Below, in pieces: positions 1 to 6,999 of a stretch of 8,227 bases of DNA; position 1 is the first letter of the stretch, and the number at the start of each line of letters is the position of its first letter. Below the pieces are notes generated by a model. That model was not told the origin of the DNA. It saw nothing but the letters and a program-made list of their open reading frames with translations, and ran no database searches. Source of the DNA: Acidobacteriota bacterium (GTDB lineage: Bacteria; Acidobacteriota; Terriglobia; UBA7540); NCBI GenBank assembly GCA_021789565.1, contig JAJYJL010000285.1, positions 1 through 8,227 on the forward strand, in the 5' to 3' direction. Position numbers and translations under genes: made by a program.

Positions 1-965
1 CGCGGCAGCTTTCCGGACTCAATCAGCCGGTTGAGTGTTGCCATGGCTTCCATCAGCGCGGCCACGCCGGTGGCGTTGTCTTCGGCTCCCTGTTCAGACG
101 TGTGGCCCAGCGCCAGCACTTCTTCCTGCCCGGTGCCGGGGATCACGCCGGTGGTGTAGGGGTAGACGCCCTTGTAGTAGCGGGTGTCCGCTACGGCATG
201 AACGCGCACTTTGCCGTATTGCGCCAGCAGCCTGCGGAGAAAGTCGCCTTCGCGCGGCGGAATGGAGAAGCAGATGAGCGGCGTGCTGCCCTTGATGAAG
301 GCCCATCCGTCGTCGCCCCAGGCGTTCACCCACTGGCGGCCGTTTCTCAAACTGGGATTTTCTGTCCCCGAGTCGATGGCGCCCAGCGCGTGCGCCTTTA
401 CCAGCGCCCACTTGATTCCGTCCGGGTTCTCATCGGTCAGCGCCAGCTTTCCGCGCAGGTCCATCTGCGCGATCTTCCCTGCCGGCCAGTCTTTTACTTC
501 CACCACCTCGGCCGTAATGCCGCCCGGCGGCGTCGGCCCGCTCCATTCACCCAGCGAGGTGGGAACCTTGCGGTAGTCGCCCAGCACGCGAAGGTTGGCG
601 GGAACCTTCGGCTCCACGATTTCCAGCGTTGCCTTTTTCACATCCCACGCCATCGGCATGGTCCAGAATCCGTACCGCGTGACGCCGTCAGCCGGAGGTG
701 TGCCGATCTCCACCTGCTGGAGCCCCATCGCCTGCATCTGCCGCTTGAGGTAGTCTGCGGTTTCCTGAAACTTGGCAAAGTTGAACCAGCGGTCGGTGGA
801 ATAGATGCTTCGCATGTACTCCATGGCCTGCTCGGGCAGCATCTCCGTGCGAACATCCTGAATCAGTGTGTGTAATTCGGCGGCGGGAGCGGCCGGCGGC
901 GCGGAAAAAGCGAAAGGCGCGCACAGCAGAATAAGAGCCGCAACCCGAAAGAGTTTTGAGCGCAT
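1..965 (-). CDS. Secreted M28-type zinc metallopeptidase (N-terminal part, runs off left edge)
   Basis: This gene reads leftward from ATG at 965 and is cut by the window edge after 321 residues. Residues 1-21 form a signal peptide (Arg/Lys start, hydrophobic LFRVAALILLCAPFAF, then SAPPAAPAA), so the protein is probably exported. Residues 40-260 are a mixed region like the N-terminal and inserted PA-like parts of acidobacterial M28 peptidases. Residues 283-300 (VLALGHTSEQGAEDNATG) match the first metal-binding block of M28: His288 as zinc ligand and Asp296-Asn297 as the bridging Asp. The remaining ligands (the Glu-Glu pair, Asp and distal His) lie outside the window. The Asp that usually sits two residues after the His is Ser290 here. 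The family are aminopeptidases and carboxypeptidases that trim peptides; the substrate cannot be told. Start choice is fixed by a perfect AGGAGGT eight bases upstream. It is divergent from the HAD gene. Confidence 0.8.
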   Translation of the reverse strand, partial: MRSKLFRVAALILLCAPFAFSAPPAAPAAELHTLIQDVRTEMLPEQAMEYMRSIYSTDRWFNFAKFQETADYLKRQMQAMGLQQVEIGTPPADGVTRYGFWTMPMAWDVKKATLEIVEPKVPANLRVLGDYRKVPTSLGEWSGPTPPGGITAEVVEVKDWPAGKIAQMDLRGKLALTDENPDGIKWALVKAHALGAIDSGTENPSLRNGRQWVNAWGDDGWAFIKGSTPLICFSIPPREGDFLRRLLAQYGKVRVHAVADTRYYKGVYPYTTGVIPGTGQEEVLALGHTSEQGAEDNATGVAALMEAMATLNRLIESGKLP

Positions 966-973
966 GAGAACAA

Positions 974-980
974 ACCTCCT
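974..980 (-). promoter_or_regulatory. Strong ribosome binding site of the M28 peptidase gene
   Basis: On the minus strand the sequence reads AGGAGGT, followed by eight bases and ATG at 965. This is a full Shine-Dalgarno and the strongest in the window. It fixes the start of the peptidase. Confidence 0.85.
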
Positions 981-1103
981 ATGAATTTCTGGGGCGGAGA
1001 ATAAGGCAACCATGCTAACCCATAACCAACAATGCAGCCAGAAGAACAACTCGTGCGGCCTGCCCGGGTCTTTGCAATGTCTGCGAGCCCCGGTGAAAAA
1101 CGG

Positions 1104-1152
1104 CCGCTGCGATTCACCCTTCCCACCCCGCTGCGATTGCGCTAAGATTCAC
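1104..1152 (+). promoter_or_regulatory. Possible promoter/operator with direct repeats upstream of the HAD gene
   Basis: The 11-mer CCGCTGCGATT occurs twice, at 1104-1114 and 1128-1138, 24 bases apart. GATTCAC occurs at 1111-1117 and again at 1146-1152. A weak promoter fits the same place: TTCCCA (1120-1125), 17 bases, then TAAGAT (1143-1148), each four of six to the sigma70 consensus. The second repeat would sit in the spacer between -35 and -10, as expected for an operator. The repeats are seen directly; promoter and operator roles are inferred. The rest of the 966-1186 spacer shows only the peptidase ribosome binding site. Confidence 0.35.
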
Positions 1153-1186
1153 AATTCAGCAAATTTCATACAAGAAAGACGACACG

Positions 1187-2074
1187 ATGAGTTCACCGAA
1201 AGACCAGTTGCTTGCCTTTAAGCCGCAGCACAAATTCTTTGTCGGCATTGATTCTGACGGCTGCGTGTTTGACTCCATGGAGATCAAGCACAAGGAATGT
1301 TTTATTCCCAACATCATCAAGTATTGGAAGCTGCAGGCCATCTCCAAGTACGCGCGCGAGGCGGCGGAGTTTGTGAACCTCTATTCGAAGTGGCGGGGGA
1401 CCAACCGTTTCCCGGCGCTGACCAAGACCTTCCAGCTTCTGCGCGAGTGGCCGGAGCCCATGCGGCGAGGCGTGAAGATCCCCGACGTGCCCACGCTGCA
1501 GGCGTGGATTGATTCCGGGGCGCCGCTGGGCAATCCCGCGCTGAAAACCGAAGTGGACAAAACGCACGATCCCGTGCTGGAACAGACGTTCGAGTGGAGC
1601 CTGGCCGTCAACCGCGCCATCGCCGACGTCGTGGAAGGCGTGCCCCCCTTTCCGTTTTTTCGGGAGAGCGCGGAGAAGCTGCAGCGCAAGGCGGACATCA
1701 TCTGTGTTTCTGCCACGCCCAACGAGGCCCTGGTGCGCGAGTGGCAGGAGCATGACATTGCAAAGTACGCCGCCGTGATTGCCGGGCAGGAAATGGGAAG
1801 CAAGAAGGAGCACCTGAAGCTGACGACGGAAGGCAAATACGAAAAGGATTGCGTGCTGATGGTGGGCGACGCTCCCGGCGACCTGAACGCCGCCCGCGCC
1901 AACCACGCGCTGTTTTACGCCATCAACCCGGGCCACGAGGAGGAATCGTGGCAGCGCTTCCACGATGAAGCGATTGACCGCTTCCTGGGCAAGACTTACG
2001 CCGGCGAATACGAGACTCGCGTGATCGACGAATTCCAGAAGCTCCTGCCCGAAACCCCGCCCTGGAAGAAGTAG
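1187..2074 (+). CDS. HAD-superfamily hydrolase (phosphatase-like)
   Basis: A 295-residue cytosolic protein with no signal peptide. The four HAD motifs are in order: motif I IDSDGCVFDS with nucleophile Asp22 and acid/base Asp24; motif II Ser175 in ICVSATP; motif III a lysine at 206 or 207 (GSKKEHL); motif IV GDAPGD with Asp228 and Asp232 for magnesium. These are the residues needed for phosphoryl transfer through an aspartyl-phosphate, so the enzyme should be active on a phosphorylated metabolite. About 140 residues between motifs I and II form a large, mostly helical C1-type cap, which is long for the family and sets the substrate; nothing in it reveals which. Start ATG has only a weak purine-rich upstream (AAGAAAGA). 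The predicted secreted gene follows after 31 bases and could share its transcript. The HAD call is firm; phosphatase versus other HAD chemistry is inference. Confidence 0.85.
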   Translation: MSSPKDQLLAFKPQHKFFVGIDSDGCVFDSMEIKHKECFIPNIIKYWKLQAISKYAREAAEFVNLYSKWRGTNRFPALTKTFQLLREWPEPMRRGVKIPDVPTLQAWIDSGAPLGNPALKTEVDKTHDPVLEQTFEWSLAVNRAIADVVEGVPPFPFFRESAEKLQRKADIICVSATPNEALVREWQEHDIAKYAAVIAGQEMGSKKEHLKLTTEGKYEKDCVLMVGDAPGDLNAARANHALFYAINPGHEEESWQRFHDEAIDRFLGKTYAGEYETRVIDEFQKLLPETPPWKK

Positions 2075-2094
2075 GACGGAGTTGCCGTTCCGCC

Positions 2095-2098
2095 GGAG
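2095..2098 (+). promoter_or_regulatory. Ribosome binding site favouring the ATG at 2106
   Basis: GGAG lies seven bases before ATG 2106. The reading frame also opens at TTG 2082, which would add MPFRRSCR, with an AGGA at 2073-2076 five bases before it. ATG with GGAG and a clean signal peptide is preferred, but the TTG is not excluded. Confidence 0.5.
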
Positions 2099-2105
2099 CT
2101 GTCGT

Positions 2106-3323
2106 ATGCAAGCGCAAAAGCCGGGCAACTGTTTTGTCATCGCGCTGGCAATGGCAGTGCTCGCAAGCCTGCCATCGGCAGCACTGCTCAGAGGGCAGGA
2201 GCTTTTGCCCCCGCGTGAACAGGCGGCGGCCAGCCGTTTATTTGACCAGAGCTCTCAAACGGAGCGCTTGAACTGCACGATCGAGCACGAAAGGCCCTAT
2301 CTCGACTTTACCTTCCACTTCGATGCCGGATACCGCATCACATGTCCCGTACTCCAGTTTGGCGGCCGGAGAACCCGGGTATCGGTTCTCGCGCGGGTAA
2401 CTCCGGTGGGAGGGACTCCGGTCTTGCTGGGCATGTTCACCATCTTCCGGGGTTCGGCTCTCGATCCGTCGCTGATGCGCCGTGGCGAGGGGAAAGTTTA
2501 CTTCCGTGTCAGCGGGGGATTCTCCGTGGGAGAAGGCCGCTATCACGTGGAGGTGTTGCTGGCAGATTCCCACAACCGCATCTTCCGCCGGGCATGGTGG
2601 ATCAAGGTCTCGCACCACAGTCAGAAAGCGGTGCCGGTAGTTCTGGAGGCCCGCCAGGTTTCCCCTCTCAGCATTCCACCCTGGCACGGGCCGCAGGCCA
2701 AGGGCGGGCTGCGGCTGGCCGTGTTGCTCAGCGCGGGCTCCTACAATCCCCGGGCGCCACGATTGGGAGCGGGATATCAGATGATGCTGTTGCAGATTCT
2801 CTCCACGCTGCTCCAGCAGGTGCCCTGCCGGTCCGTGCGCCTGGTGGCGTTCAATCTCGATCAGGTGCGGGTGATCTATCGGTCTGACTCGTTTCAGCCG
2901 TCAGGCTTTGCCAGGCTCCAGCGGGCGTTTGACGGGCTCAACCTCGGGATTGTTTCGGTTCAGACCCTTCAGAAACGCAATGAATGGGCAAACATGCTGA
3001 CTAAACTGGCGAACCAGCAACTGACCGCCCAGCCGCCGCCCGACGCGGTGATCATCCTTGGACGTTCCTTCCGCTGGATAAGAAAAGTTCCCCGGGAGAT
3101 GTTGATGTTCCCCTATCCAGGAATGCCCGGGTTCTTTTATTTCGAGAACGGACCGGACAACCTGTTTCCGGATTCGCTGGGCTTCCTTATAAAATCCCTC
3201 AAAGGAAAAATCTACAGGGTCAGCACTCCTCACGATCTGGGCGCCGCGATCGAGAAAATGCTCGCCCAGGTGGGAGAGCCCGGCCGCAGCGGCGAAACGA
3301 ATCTGTCAACCCCGGGCAAATAG
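2106..3323 (+). CDS. Secreted protein of unknown function with a von Willebrand A-like domain
   Basis: A 405-residue protein. Residues 1-29 are a signal peptide (hydrophobic FVIALAMAVLASLPSAALL), so it is probably exported. Residues 60-170 look beta-rich (YLDFTFHF, VSVLARVTP, YHVEVLLADS), like an immunoglobulin-type domain. Residues 201-320 alternate hydrophobic strands and helices as in a vWA Rossmann-like fold: LRLAVLLSAGSYN, SVRLVAFNLDQVRVIYR, DAVIILGR. The metal-site motif DxSxS of true vWA domains is not kept; the matching place reads SAGSY. The end (PGFFYFENGPD, FPDSLGFLIKSLKGKIY, STPHDLGAAIEKML) resembles conserved acidobacterial hypothetical proteins as I recall them. I do not know a function. 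It follows the HAD gene on the same strand, so co-transcription is possible, and its stop converges with the minus-strand gene ending at 3358. Confidence 0.75.
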   Translation: MQAQKPGNCFVIALAMAVLASLPSAALLRGQELLPPREQAAASRLFDQSSQTERLNCTIEHERPYLDFTFHFDAGYRITCPVLQFGGRRTRVSVLARVTPVGGTPVLLGMFTIFRGSALDPSLMRRGEGKVYFRVSGGFSVGEGRYHVEVLLADSHNRIFRRAWWIKVSHHSQKAVPVVLEARQVSPLSIPPWHGPQAKGGLRLAVLLSAGSYNPRAPRLGAGYQMMLLQILSTLLQQVPCRSVRLVAFNLDQVRVIYRSDSFQPSGFARLQRAFDGLNLGIVSVQTLQKRNEWANMLTKLANQQLTAQPPPDAVIILGRSFRWIRKVPREMLMFPYPGMPGFFYFENGPDNLFPDSLGFLIKSLKGKIYRVSTPHDLGAAIEKMLAQVGEPGRSGETNLSTPGK

Positions 3324-3357
3324 CGGCGACTTTGGGCTGGCCGCACTTTAAAGCTGG

Positions 3358-3981
3358 CTAAGGCGCCCGCCAGATGAGGTGGTGCTTGCTGTCATTGCCG
3401 AACATCACAATCGAATCGGCGGTGGTCTGGGACGTTTCCCCGGAGACCACCGCGGTAAGGTCCGCAGCCCCCAGATCCATCACATAGCCCTGGGAATCTT
3501 TGATCTCGACGCTTGGGGAATTGGCGTTGACCCGAACGTACGTCCCGTAATTGCCCTCAAGTGACAGCAATCCACCGCCGCCCGAGCCGCTTCCCAACTG
3601 TGTGGTGATGGTGGGCGAGTTTCCTTTGGAACTGACGCTGAACTGCAGACGGTCGCCCAGTAACGAAGCCTCTTCCTGCTCGCCGGAATCAGCCACGGCG
3701 TCAATCAGCCGGATTTCGGGCCGGCAGTTGGCTGCCTGAGGGCAATCCATGGCGATCTTCACCCGCACTTTTCCTGCGCTGTCCACCATGTCAAACTCGC
3801 GCGCCGTCACCCTCTCCGCGTCCGGCTTAATACCTGCCGGATTGCGTTCCGAAGAGCACGCGACGGAGTAAATGACTCCGAGAGCCGCGGCCAGGGCGAT
3901 GCCCGCAAAGGCGATCTGCTTGAGCCTCCTGTTGTCGCGCTCCAGTTTTTCCAGCCGTCGTGCAAAATCATTTTCAGTCAT
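3358..3981 (-). CDS. Small membrane-anchored protein with N-terminal coiled coil; function unknown
   Basis: A 207-residue protein. Residues 5-22 (DFARRLEKLERDNRRLKQ) form a short charged coiled coil, followed by one membrane segment (about 23-40) and then a beta-rich part outside the membrane. Short units such as REFDMVDSAGKVRVKI (61-76) and PSVEIKDSQGYVMDLG (156-171) follow the pattern 'xxFxLxDxxGKxRxxL' that I know from many acidobacterial anchored proteins. Cys42 after SVA resembles a lipobox, but the 20-residue charged N-terminus argues for an uncleaved anchor. The Gly/Ser run near 129-137 may be a linker. An upstream in-frame ATG at 3996 would add MERFV, but GGAGAGGT sits five bases before ATG 3981, so that start is chosen. 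Its role is not known. It converges on the secreted vWA-like gene with 34 bases between the stops. Confidence 0.72.
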   Translation of the reverse strand: MTENDFARRLEKLERDNRRLKQIAFAGIALAAALGVIYSVACSSERNPAGIKPDAERVTAREFDMVDSAGKVRVKIAMDCPQAANCRPEIRLIDAVADSGEQEEASLLGDRLQFSVSSKGNSPTITTQLGSGSGGGGLLSLEGNYGTYVRVNANSPSVEIKDSQGYVMDLGAADLTAVVSGETSQTTADSIVMFGNDSKHHLIWRAP

Positions 3982-3986
3982 AACGA

Positions 3987-3994
3987 ACCTCTCC
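3987..3994 (-). promoter_or_regulatory. Ribosome binding site that decides the start at 3981
   Basis: On the minus strand GGAGAGGT is followed by TCGTT and ATG at 3981. The longer in-frame start at 3996 overlaps this site and has no such motif, so the shorter protein is favoured. Confidence 0.65.
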
Positions 3995-4086
3995 ATGCCC
4001 GAATCACTGCGCCCATCGAGGCAAGTTTAGCATTTTCGGAGCAGGCAGGACGGGCCCGAGGCGCAGATCGTCCCGCCCCGCCGGAG

Positions 4087-4144
4087 CTGCGGGTTTTCGG
4101 ATTTGCCCACGGCGCAACCCGGCGGCAAGCGGGAAAAACCGCAG
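4087..4144. repeat. Long symmetric imperfect hairpin just past the oxidoreductase stop
   Basis: Arms CTGCGGGTTTTC (4087-4098) and GAAAAACCGCAG (4133-4144) pair at 11 of 12 positions. In the same register TTGCC (4103-4107) pairs with GGCAA (4124-4128), and three further pairs lie at 4110-4112 with 4119-4121. On the minus strand it starts 20 bases after the oxidoreductase stop. No T-run follows on that strand, so it is not a textbook intrinsic terminator. It may still end or protect the transcript. The rest of 3982-4164 shows only the ribosome binding site. Confidence 0.6.
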
Positions 4145-4164
4145 ACCTTGAAACCGGAGGCGCG

Positions 4165-5643
4165 CTACTGCTTGTTCTGAGCGGCGGCGCGGTTGGCGGC
4201 GCGTGCCTGCTTCATGATCTCGCCATAACCTTCTTTATCAAAAGGCGGGCAGCCGGTCGGGAATTGCCCCAGCTCGTTCTTCTTGGAGCGCATAAGGTAG
4301 GTGCAGTAGGAGAGCGTCTTGCAGGTGCGGAGCGGATTGAGTTCCGCCTTTTCGAACGCCACGCGCGGTATTTCCGGATAGGCCAGCGCCGCGCGCCCCA
4401 ATCCTGCCAGCGTGGTTCGATGCAGCTTTACGTTGGCCGCTGCCGCGTGAATCAGGAAGTGGCGCAGCCAGCTATAGCCCGTGCCTACCACCGCCAGGTC
4501 GGGATAGGCGTTCTGGATTTCCGCCGTGGCGGCAAAATGCCGCGCCACGCCCAGCAGAGGATGCTCGGGCGTTTCGTAATAGCCTTCGTTCGGCTTGTCA
4601 AAGGGGCGGCCGATGTGCGGGTTGGCGTAAGGAATACCGAGCGACACGTTCAGCAACCGGACGCCGGCCTGCTTCAGCCAGCCGACAAACTTGAGCGGCT
4701 CCGAGAGGTCCATGCGGCAGGGGTCGTTCGGGTCCGTGCCGAAGCCGAAGTTGTAAGGCGTTGGATAAGCGCGCGGCACTCCCGCGGAATCTTTGCTTGC
4801 GACGGCGTAAGGGATGCCGTCGTAAACGCCCAGCCGTACCGCAAGCAGAAAATCGTCACCCACCTGCCGCCGGATTTTTTCCGCAACGTTCAGAGCAAAA
4901 CGCGCCCGGTTTTCCAGAGGCCCGCCGTAAACCCCTTCGCGTGTGTGGGCGCCGATCAGTTCCGAAAGCAGATAGCCGTGCGTCATCTTCAGGTCAACGC
5001 CGTCGAAGCCAATTTCACGGGCCAGCGCGGCGGCCTGGACATAGCGGTCTTCAAGTGCCACAAGATCATCGTCCGTGGCCAGTTCGGGCAGAGTTTCGCG
5101 CGGCGGCAATTCTTCGCGGTTCACCAGCGGGTACAAATCCAGCACGGGATGCCGGGAAGCAACTTTCTGCTTTTCGAAAGAGTAGCGGCCGGAATGCGTG
5201 AGCTGCAAAACCGCCACAAAGTCATCGCAGGCGCCGAACTCGTTCCGGTGCGCTTCACGGCACGTCTCAAGAAGTTCCTGCAGCCGCTTCGCGGAGCCGG
5301 GATGGATCCAGAGCTGGCGCGGGTTGGCGCGGCCTTCCGGAACCACCGCGCAGGCTTCAAACCAGATCAGCTTGGCCCCGCCCGCGCCAAAACGCTGATA
5401 GCGGCGGAAGGTGAGTTCTCCCGGGTTCCCGTCGAGATCTCCGTCGCAGCCCTCCATGGGATGGATGGCGAAGGAATTTCCAATTCGCCAGGTTTTGCCC
5501 CCAGGGCTTTGGATTTCAACCGGCTGCGCAAGGATGCTGCGGATTTCGTCGTGGTCTTCCACCAGGGGAATATCAACGCCCAGTTCCGCGGCGTGGTTAC
5601 GAAGGTCAGCGAGGCTCTGGTAGTGGAAAAATTGTTTGGGCAC
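4165..5643 (-). CDS. OYE-family NADH:flavin oxidoreductase
   Basis: A 492-residue cytosolic flavoenzyme. After a leader of about 40 residues, the FMN-binding TIM barrel starts at PVEIQSPGGKTWRIGNSFAIHPMEG (41-65). QLTHSGRYS (147-155) is the conserved OYE block with His150 and Arg153, and DLKMTHGYLLSEL (217-229) with His222 then REGVYGGPLENRARF (235-249) is the substrate/flavin block. VGTGYSW (386-392) fits the phosphate-binding loop. The family reduces activated C=C bonds using NAD(P)H; the substrate is unknown. The C-terminal tail carries Cys441, Cys447 and Cys465 (RTCKTLSYCTY, TGCPPFD), placed where related enzymes have a cysteine cluster after the barrel. There is no C-terminal NAD(P)-binding domain as in 2,4-dienoyl-CoA reductase. 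GTG start at 5643 lies one base past the protease stop, with only a weak AAAGAG before it, so translation is probably coupled. Confidence 0.85.
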   Translation of the reverse strand: MPKQFFHYQSLADLRNHAAELGVDIPLVEDHDEIRSILAQPVEIQSPGGKTWRIGNSFAIHPMEGCDGDLDGNPGELTFRRYQRFGAGGAKLIWFEACAVVPEGRANPRQLWIHPGSAKRLQELLETCREAHRNEFGACDDFVAVLQLTHSGRYSFEKQKVASRHPVLDLYPLVNREELPPRETLPELATDDDLVALEDRYVQAAALAREIGFDGVDLKMTHGYLLSELIGAHTREGVYGGPLENRARFALNVAEKIRRQVGDDFLLAVRLGVYDGIPYAVASKDSAGVPRAYPTPYNFGFGTDPNDPCRMDLSEPLKFVGWLKQAGVRLLNVSLGIPYANPHIGRPFDKPNEGYYETPEHPLLGVARHFAATAEIQNAYPDLAVVGTGYSWLRHFLIHAAAANVKLHRTTLAGLGRAALAYPEIPRVAFEKAELNPLRTCKTLSYCTYLMRSKKNELGQFPTGCPPFDKEGYGEIMKQARAANRAAAQNKQ

Positions 5644-5644
5644 T

Positions 5645-6841
5645 TCAGATGACTCTTTCGGAGGATTCCCCTTCAGGCTCTTTCTCTCTTTTGTCCCGCG
5701 TTTTGCGGTCCGCCTGGCGCAGGGCCGAGTGGATGGAAAGGAATGTGCCCATGTTGTCCAGGGTGAACAAACCCACCAGCCGCCCCTCGTGCGAGACCGG
5801 GAGGGACCGGCAGTTAAATTCGCGAATCATCACCAGCGCCTGCTCCAGCTTCAGGCGGGGATCGACGGGAGGAATGTCGCGCCGCATGGAGTCGCGAACC
5901 CGCGTTTCAGGACCGCTCTCCGCCAGGCTCTTCGTCATGTCCTCGCGCGTGAGCATGCCCAGAACGTGATCGCCGAAAACCACCGGGAAATCTTCCCGCC
6001 ATCCTGCCAGAACGTGGTTGACCGCGTCTCCCAGCATGTCGTCCGGGCGCAGCGTGTGAAAGTCGCGCAGCATCACATGCTGAACGGGGATGCCGGCCAC
6101 CGAAGTGTGCATTCGGGATGCCGCCGCTTCCTGTTTGGCGCCCGTCCACACAAACACCGCGATGAGGATCAGGAAGGGGTCAGAGAACATTCCGTCCAGG
6201 CGAAAGAATCCGGCACGGCTGAAGATGCCGGCCAGTCCAAACAAACAGCCAGCGCCAAGCGCAAAAGCAATGCCCTGGCCGATGCGCGCAGAGATCTGGG
6301 TGGCGCGTCCCAGGTCGATCCGGGTGGCCAGCAGGGCGCGCAACACGCGGCCTCCGTCCATGGGAAACGCCGGAATCATGTTGAAAGCCACCAGCCAGAG
6401 ATTCACAACCATCAGGTTGGCCAGGAAGGTCCCGTTGAGTGAAAAAAAATCGCCGGGGAGAATCGTTCCGCCGGAGGACAGGATCGTGCCGCAGAGCAGG
6501 GCGGCGATGGCAATGTTGACAGCCGGGCCGGCAAGAGCCACCCAGAGTTCCTGGACGGGATCATCCGGCATGCGCTCAAGCCGCGCCAGCCCCCCGATGG
6601 GCAGTAGGGTGATGTCTCGCGTTCGAACTCCGAAGCGGTGGGCCGTCAGGGCGTGCCCGAGTTCGTGCAGGGTGATGCAGCCAAAGATGACCAGCACAAA
6701 GGCCGCGCCGGAAAGCGCCGCCGCCAGGCCCTGCCCGCCTGACCAGTTCAATAGAAAGACAAAGGCGATGAGGAGCCAGAACGTGGCATGAACGTAGAGG
6801 CCGATTCCCGCTACCTCTCCGATTTTCCAGGACCAACGCAT
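5645..6841 (-). CDS. Site-2-type membrane metalloprotease (M50) with two CBS domains
   Basis: A 398-residue integral membrane zinc protease that should cleave substrates within or near the membrane. The zinc motif HELGH is at 59-63 inside a membrane helix, and the third ligand is Asp162 in NMIPAFPMDGG (154-164). GPAVN (105-109) is also conserved in M50. Membrane segments lie at roughly 13-32, 42-62, 100-121, 138-160, 186-206 and 219-235. Two CBS domains follow (about 252-305 and 314-370), which in this family may sense nucleotides or cell energy state, and then a highly charged tail of about 25 residues (RKTRDKREKEPEGESS). All catalytic residues are present, so it should be active. Natural substrate unknown. 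ATG 6841 has only an A-rich upstream (AAGTAAAGAAAAT). It is first in a two-gene unit with the oxidoreductase and divergent from the toxin-antitoxin pair. Confidence 0.9.
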   Translation of the reverse strand: MRWSWKIGEVAGIGLYVHATFWLLIAFVFLLNWSGGQGLAAALSGAAFVLVIFGCITLHELGHALTAHRFGVRTRDITLLPIGGLARLERMPDDPVQELWVALAGPAVNIAIAALLCGTILSSGGTILPGDFFSLNGTFLANLMVVNLWLVAFNMIPAFPMDGGRVLRALLATRIDLGRATQISARIGQGIAFALGAGCLFGLAGIFSRAGFFRLDGMFSDPFLILIAVFVWTGAKQEAAASRMHTSVAGIPVQHVMLRDFHTLRPDDMLGDAVNHVLAGWREDFPVVFGDHVLGMLTREDMTKSLAESGPETRVRDSMRRDIPPVDPRLKLEQALVMIREFNCRSLPVSHEGRLVGLFTLDNMGTFLSIHSALRQADRKTRDKREKEPEGESSERVI

Positions 6842-6927
6842 ATTTTCTTTACTTGCACGCAGAAGATCAACGAGGAGTTGTGCGCAATCAGCCCCTTCGT
6901 AAACTTAACATCGCTGGGCGTGCGCGG

Positions 6928-6940
6928 CAAGCAATGCTTG
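6928..6940. repeat. Short palindrome in the divergent spacer
   Basis: CAAGC-AAT-GCTTG is a perfect 5-base inverted repeat with a 3-base centre, extended by one G-T pair. It lies between the protease start and the antitoxin promoter, a place where an operator would act, but it is short enough to be chance. Confidence 0.3.
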
Positions 6941-6966
6941 TGGATGCGGCTGTTGTTTTCGCCGGG

Positions 6967-6995
6967 TTGCGACCCCACAAGCCCTGGGATATACT
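6967..6995 (+). promoter_or_regulatory. Sigma70-type promoter of the toxin-antitoxin pair
   Basis: TTGCGA (6967-6972, four of six to TTGACA) is followed by exactly 17 bases and TATACT (6990-6995, five of six to TATAAT). Transcription should start near 7000-7004, leaving an untranslated leader of only about 10-14 bases before the antitoxin ATG at 7014. Confidence 0.6.
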
Positions 6996-6999
6996 TTGG

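Noticed and set aside
102..875. Long open frame on the plus strand (257 codons) inside the peptidase gene
   Set aside because: It is a mirror of the GC-rich M28 gene; its translation is Arg/His-rich with no domain, while the minus strand has a signal peptide, a metal block and a perfect ribosome binding site.
1193..2140. 315-codon open frame on the minus strand across the HAD gene
   Set aside because: Antisense to a gene with all four HAD motifs; the translation has no recognisable domain and covers the start of the next gene.
3354..3373. Possible hairpin CTGGC/GCCAG between the convergent stops
   Set aside because: A five-base stem with a ten-base loop and no T-run; too weak to call a terminator.
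4018..4031. Possible extended -10 (TGCTAAACT on the minus strand) before the small anchored protein
   Set aside because: Only four of six bases match and no -35 stands at a proper distance.
4264..5652. 462-codon open frame on the plus strand across the oxidoreductase
   Set aside because: Antisense shadow in a GC-rich gene; the translation is Arg/Val/Gln-rich without motifs, and the minus strand has clear OYE motifs.
5636..6442. 268-codon plus-strand frame opposite the M50 protease
   Set aside because: Antisense to HELGH and CBS coding sequence; no domain of its own.
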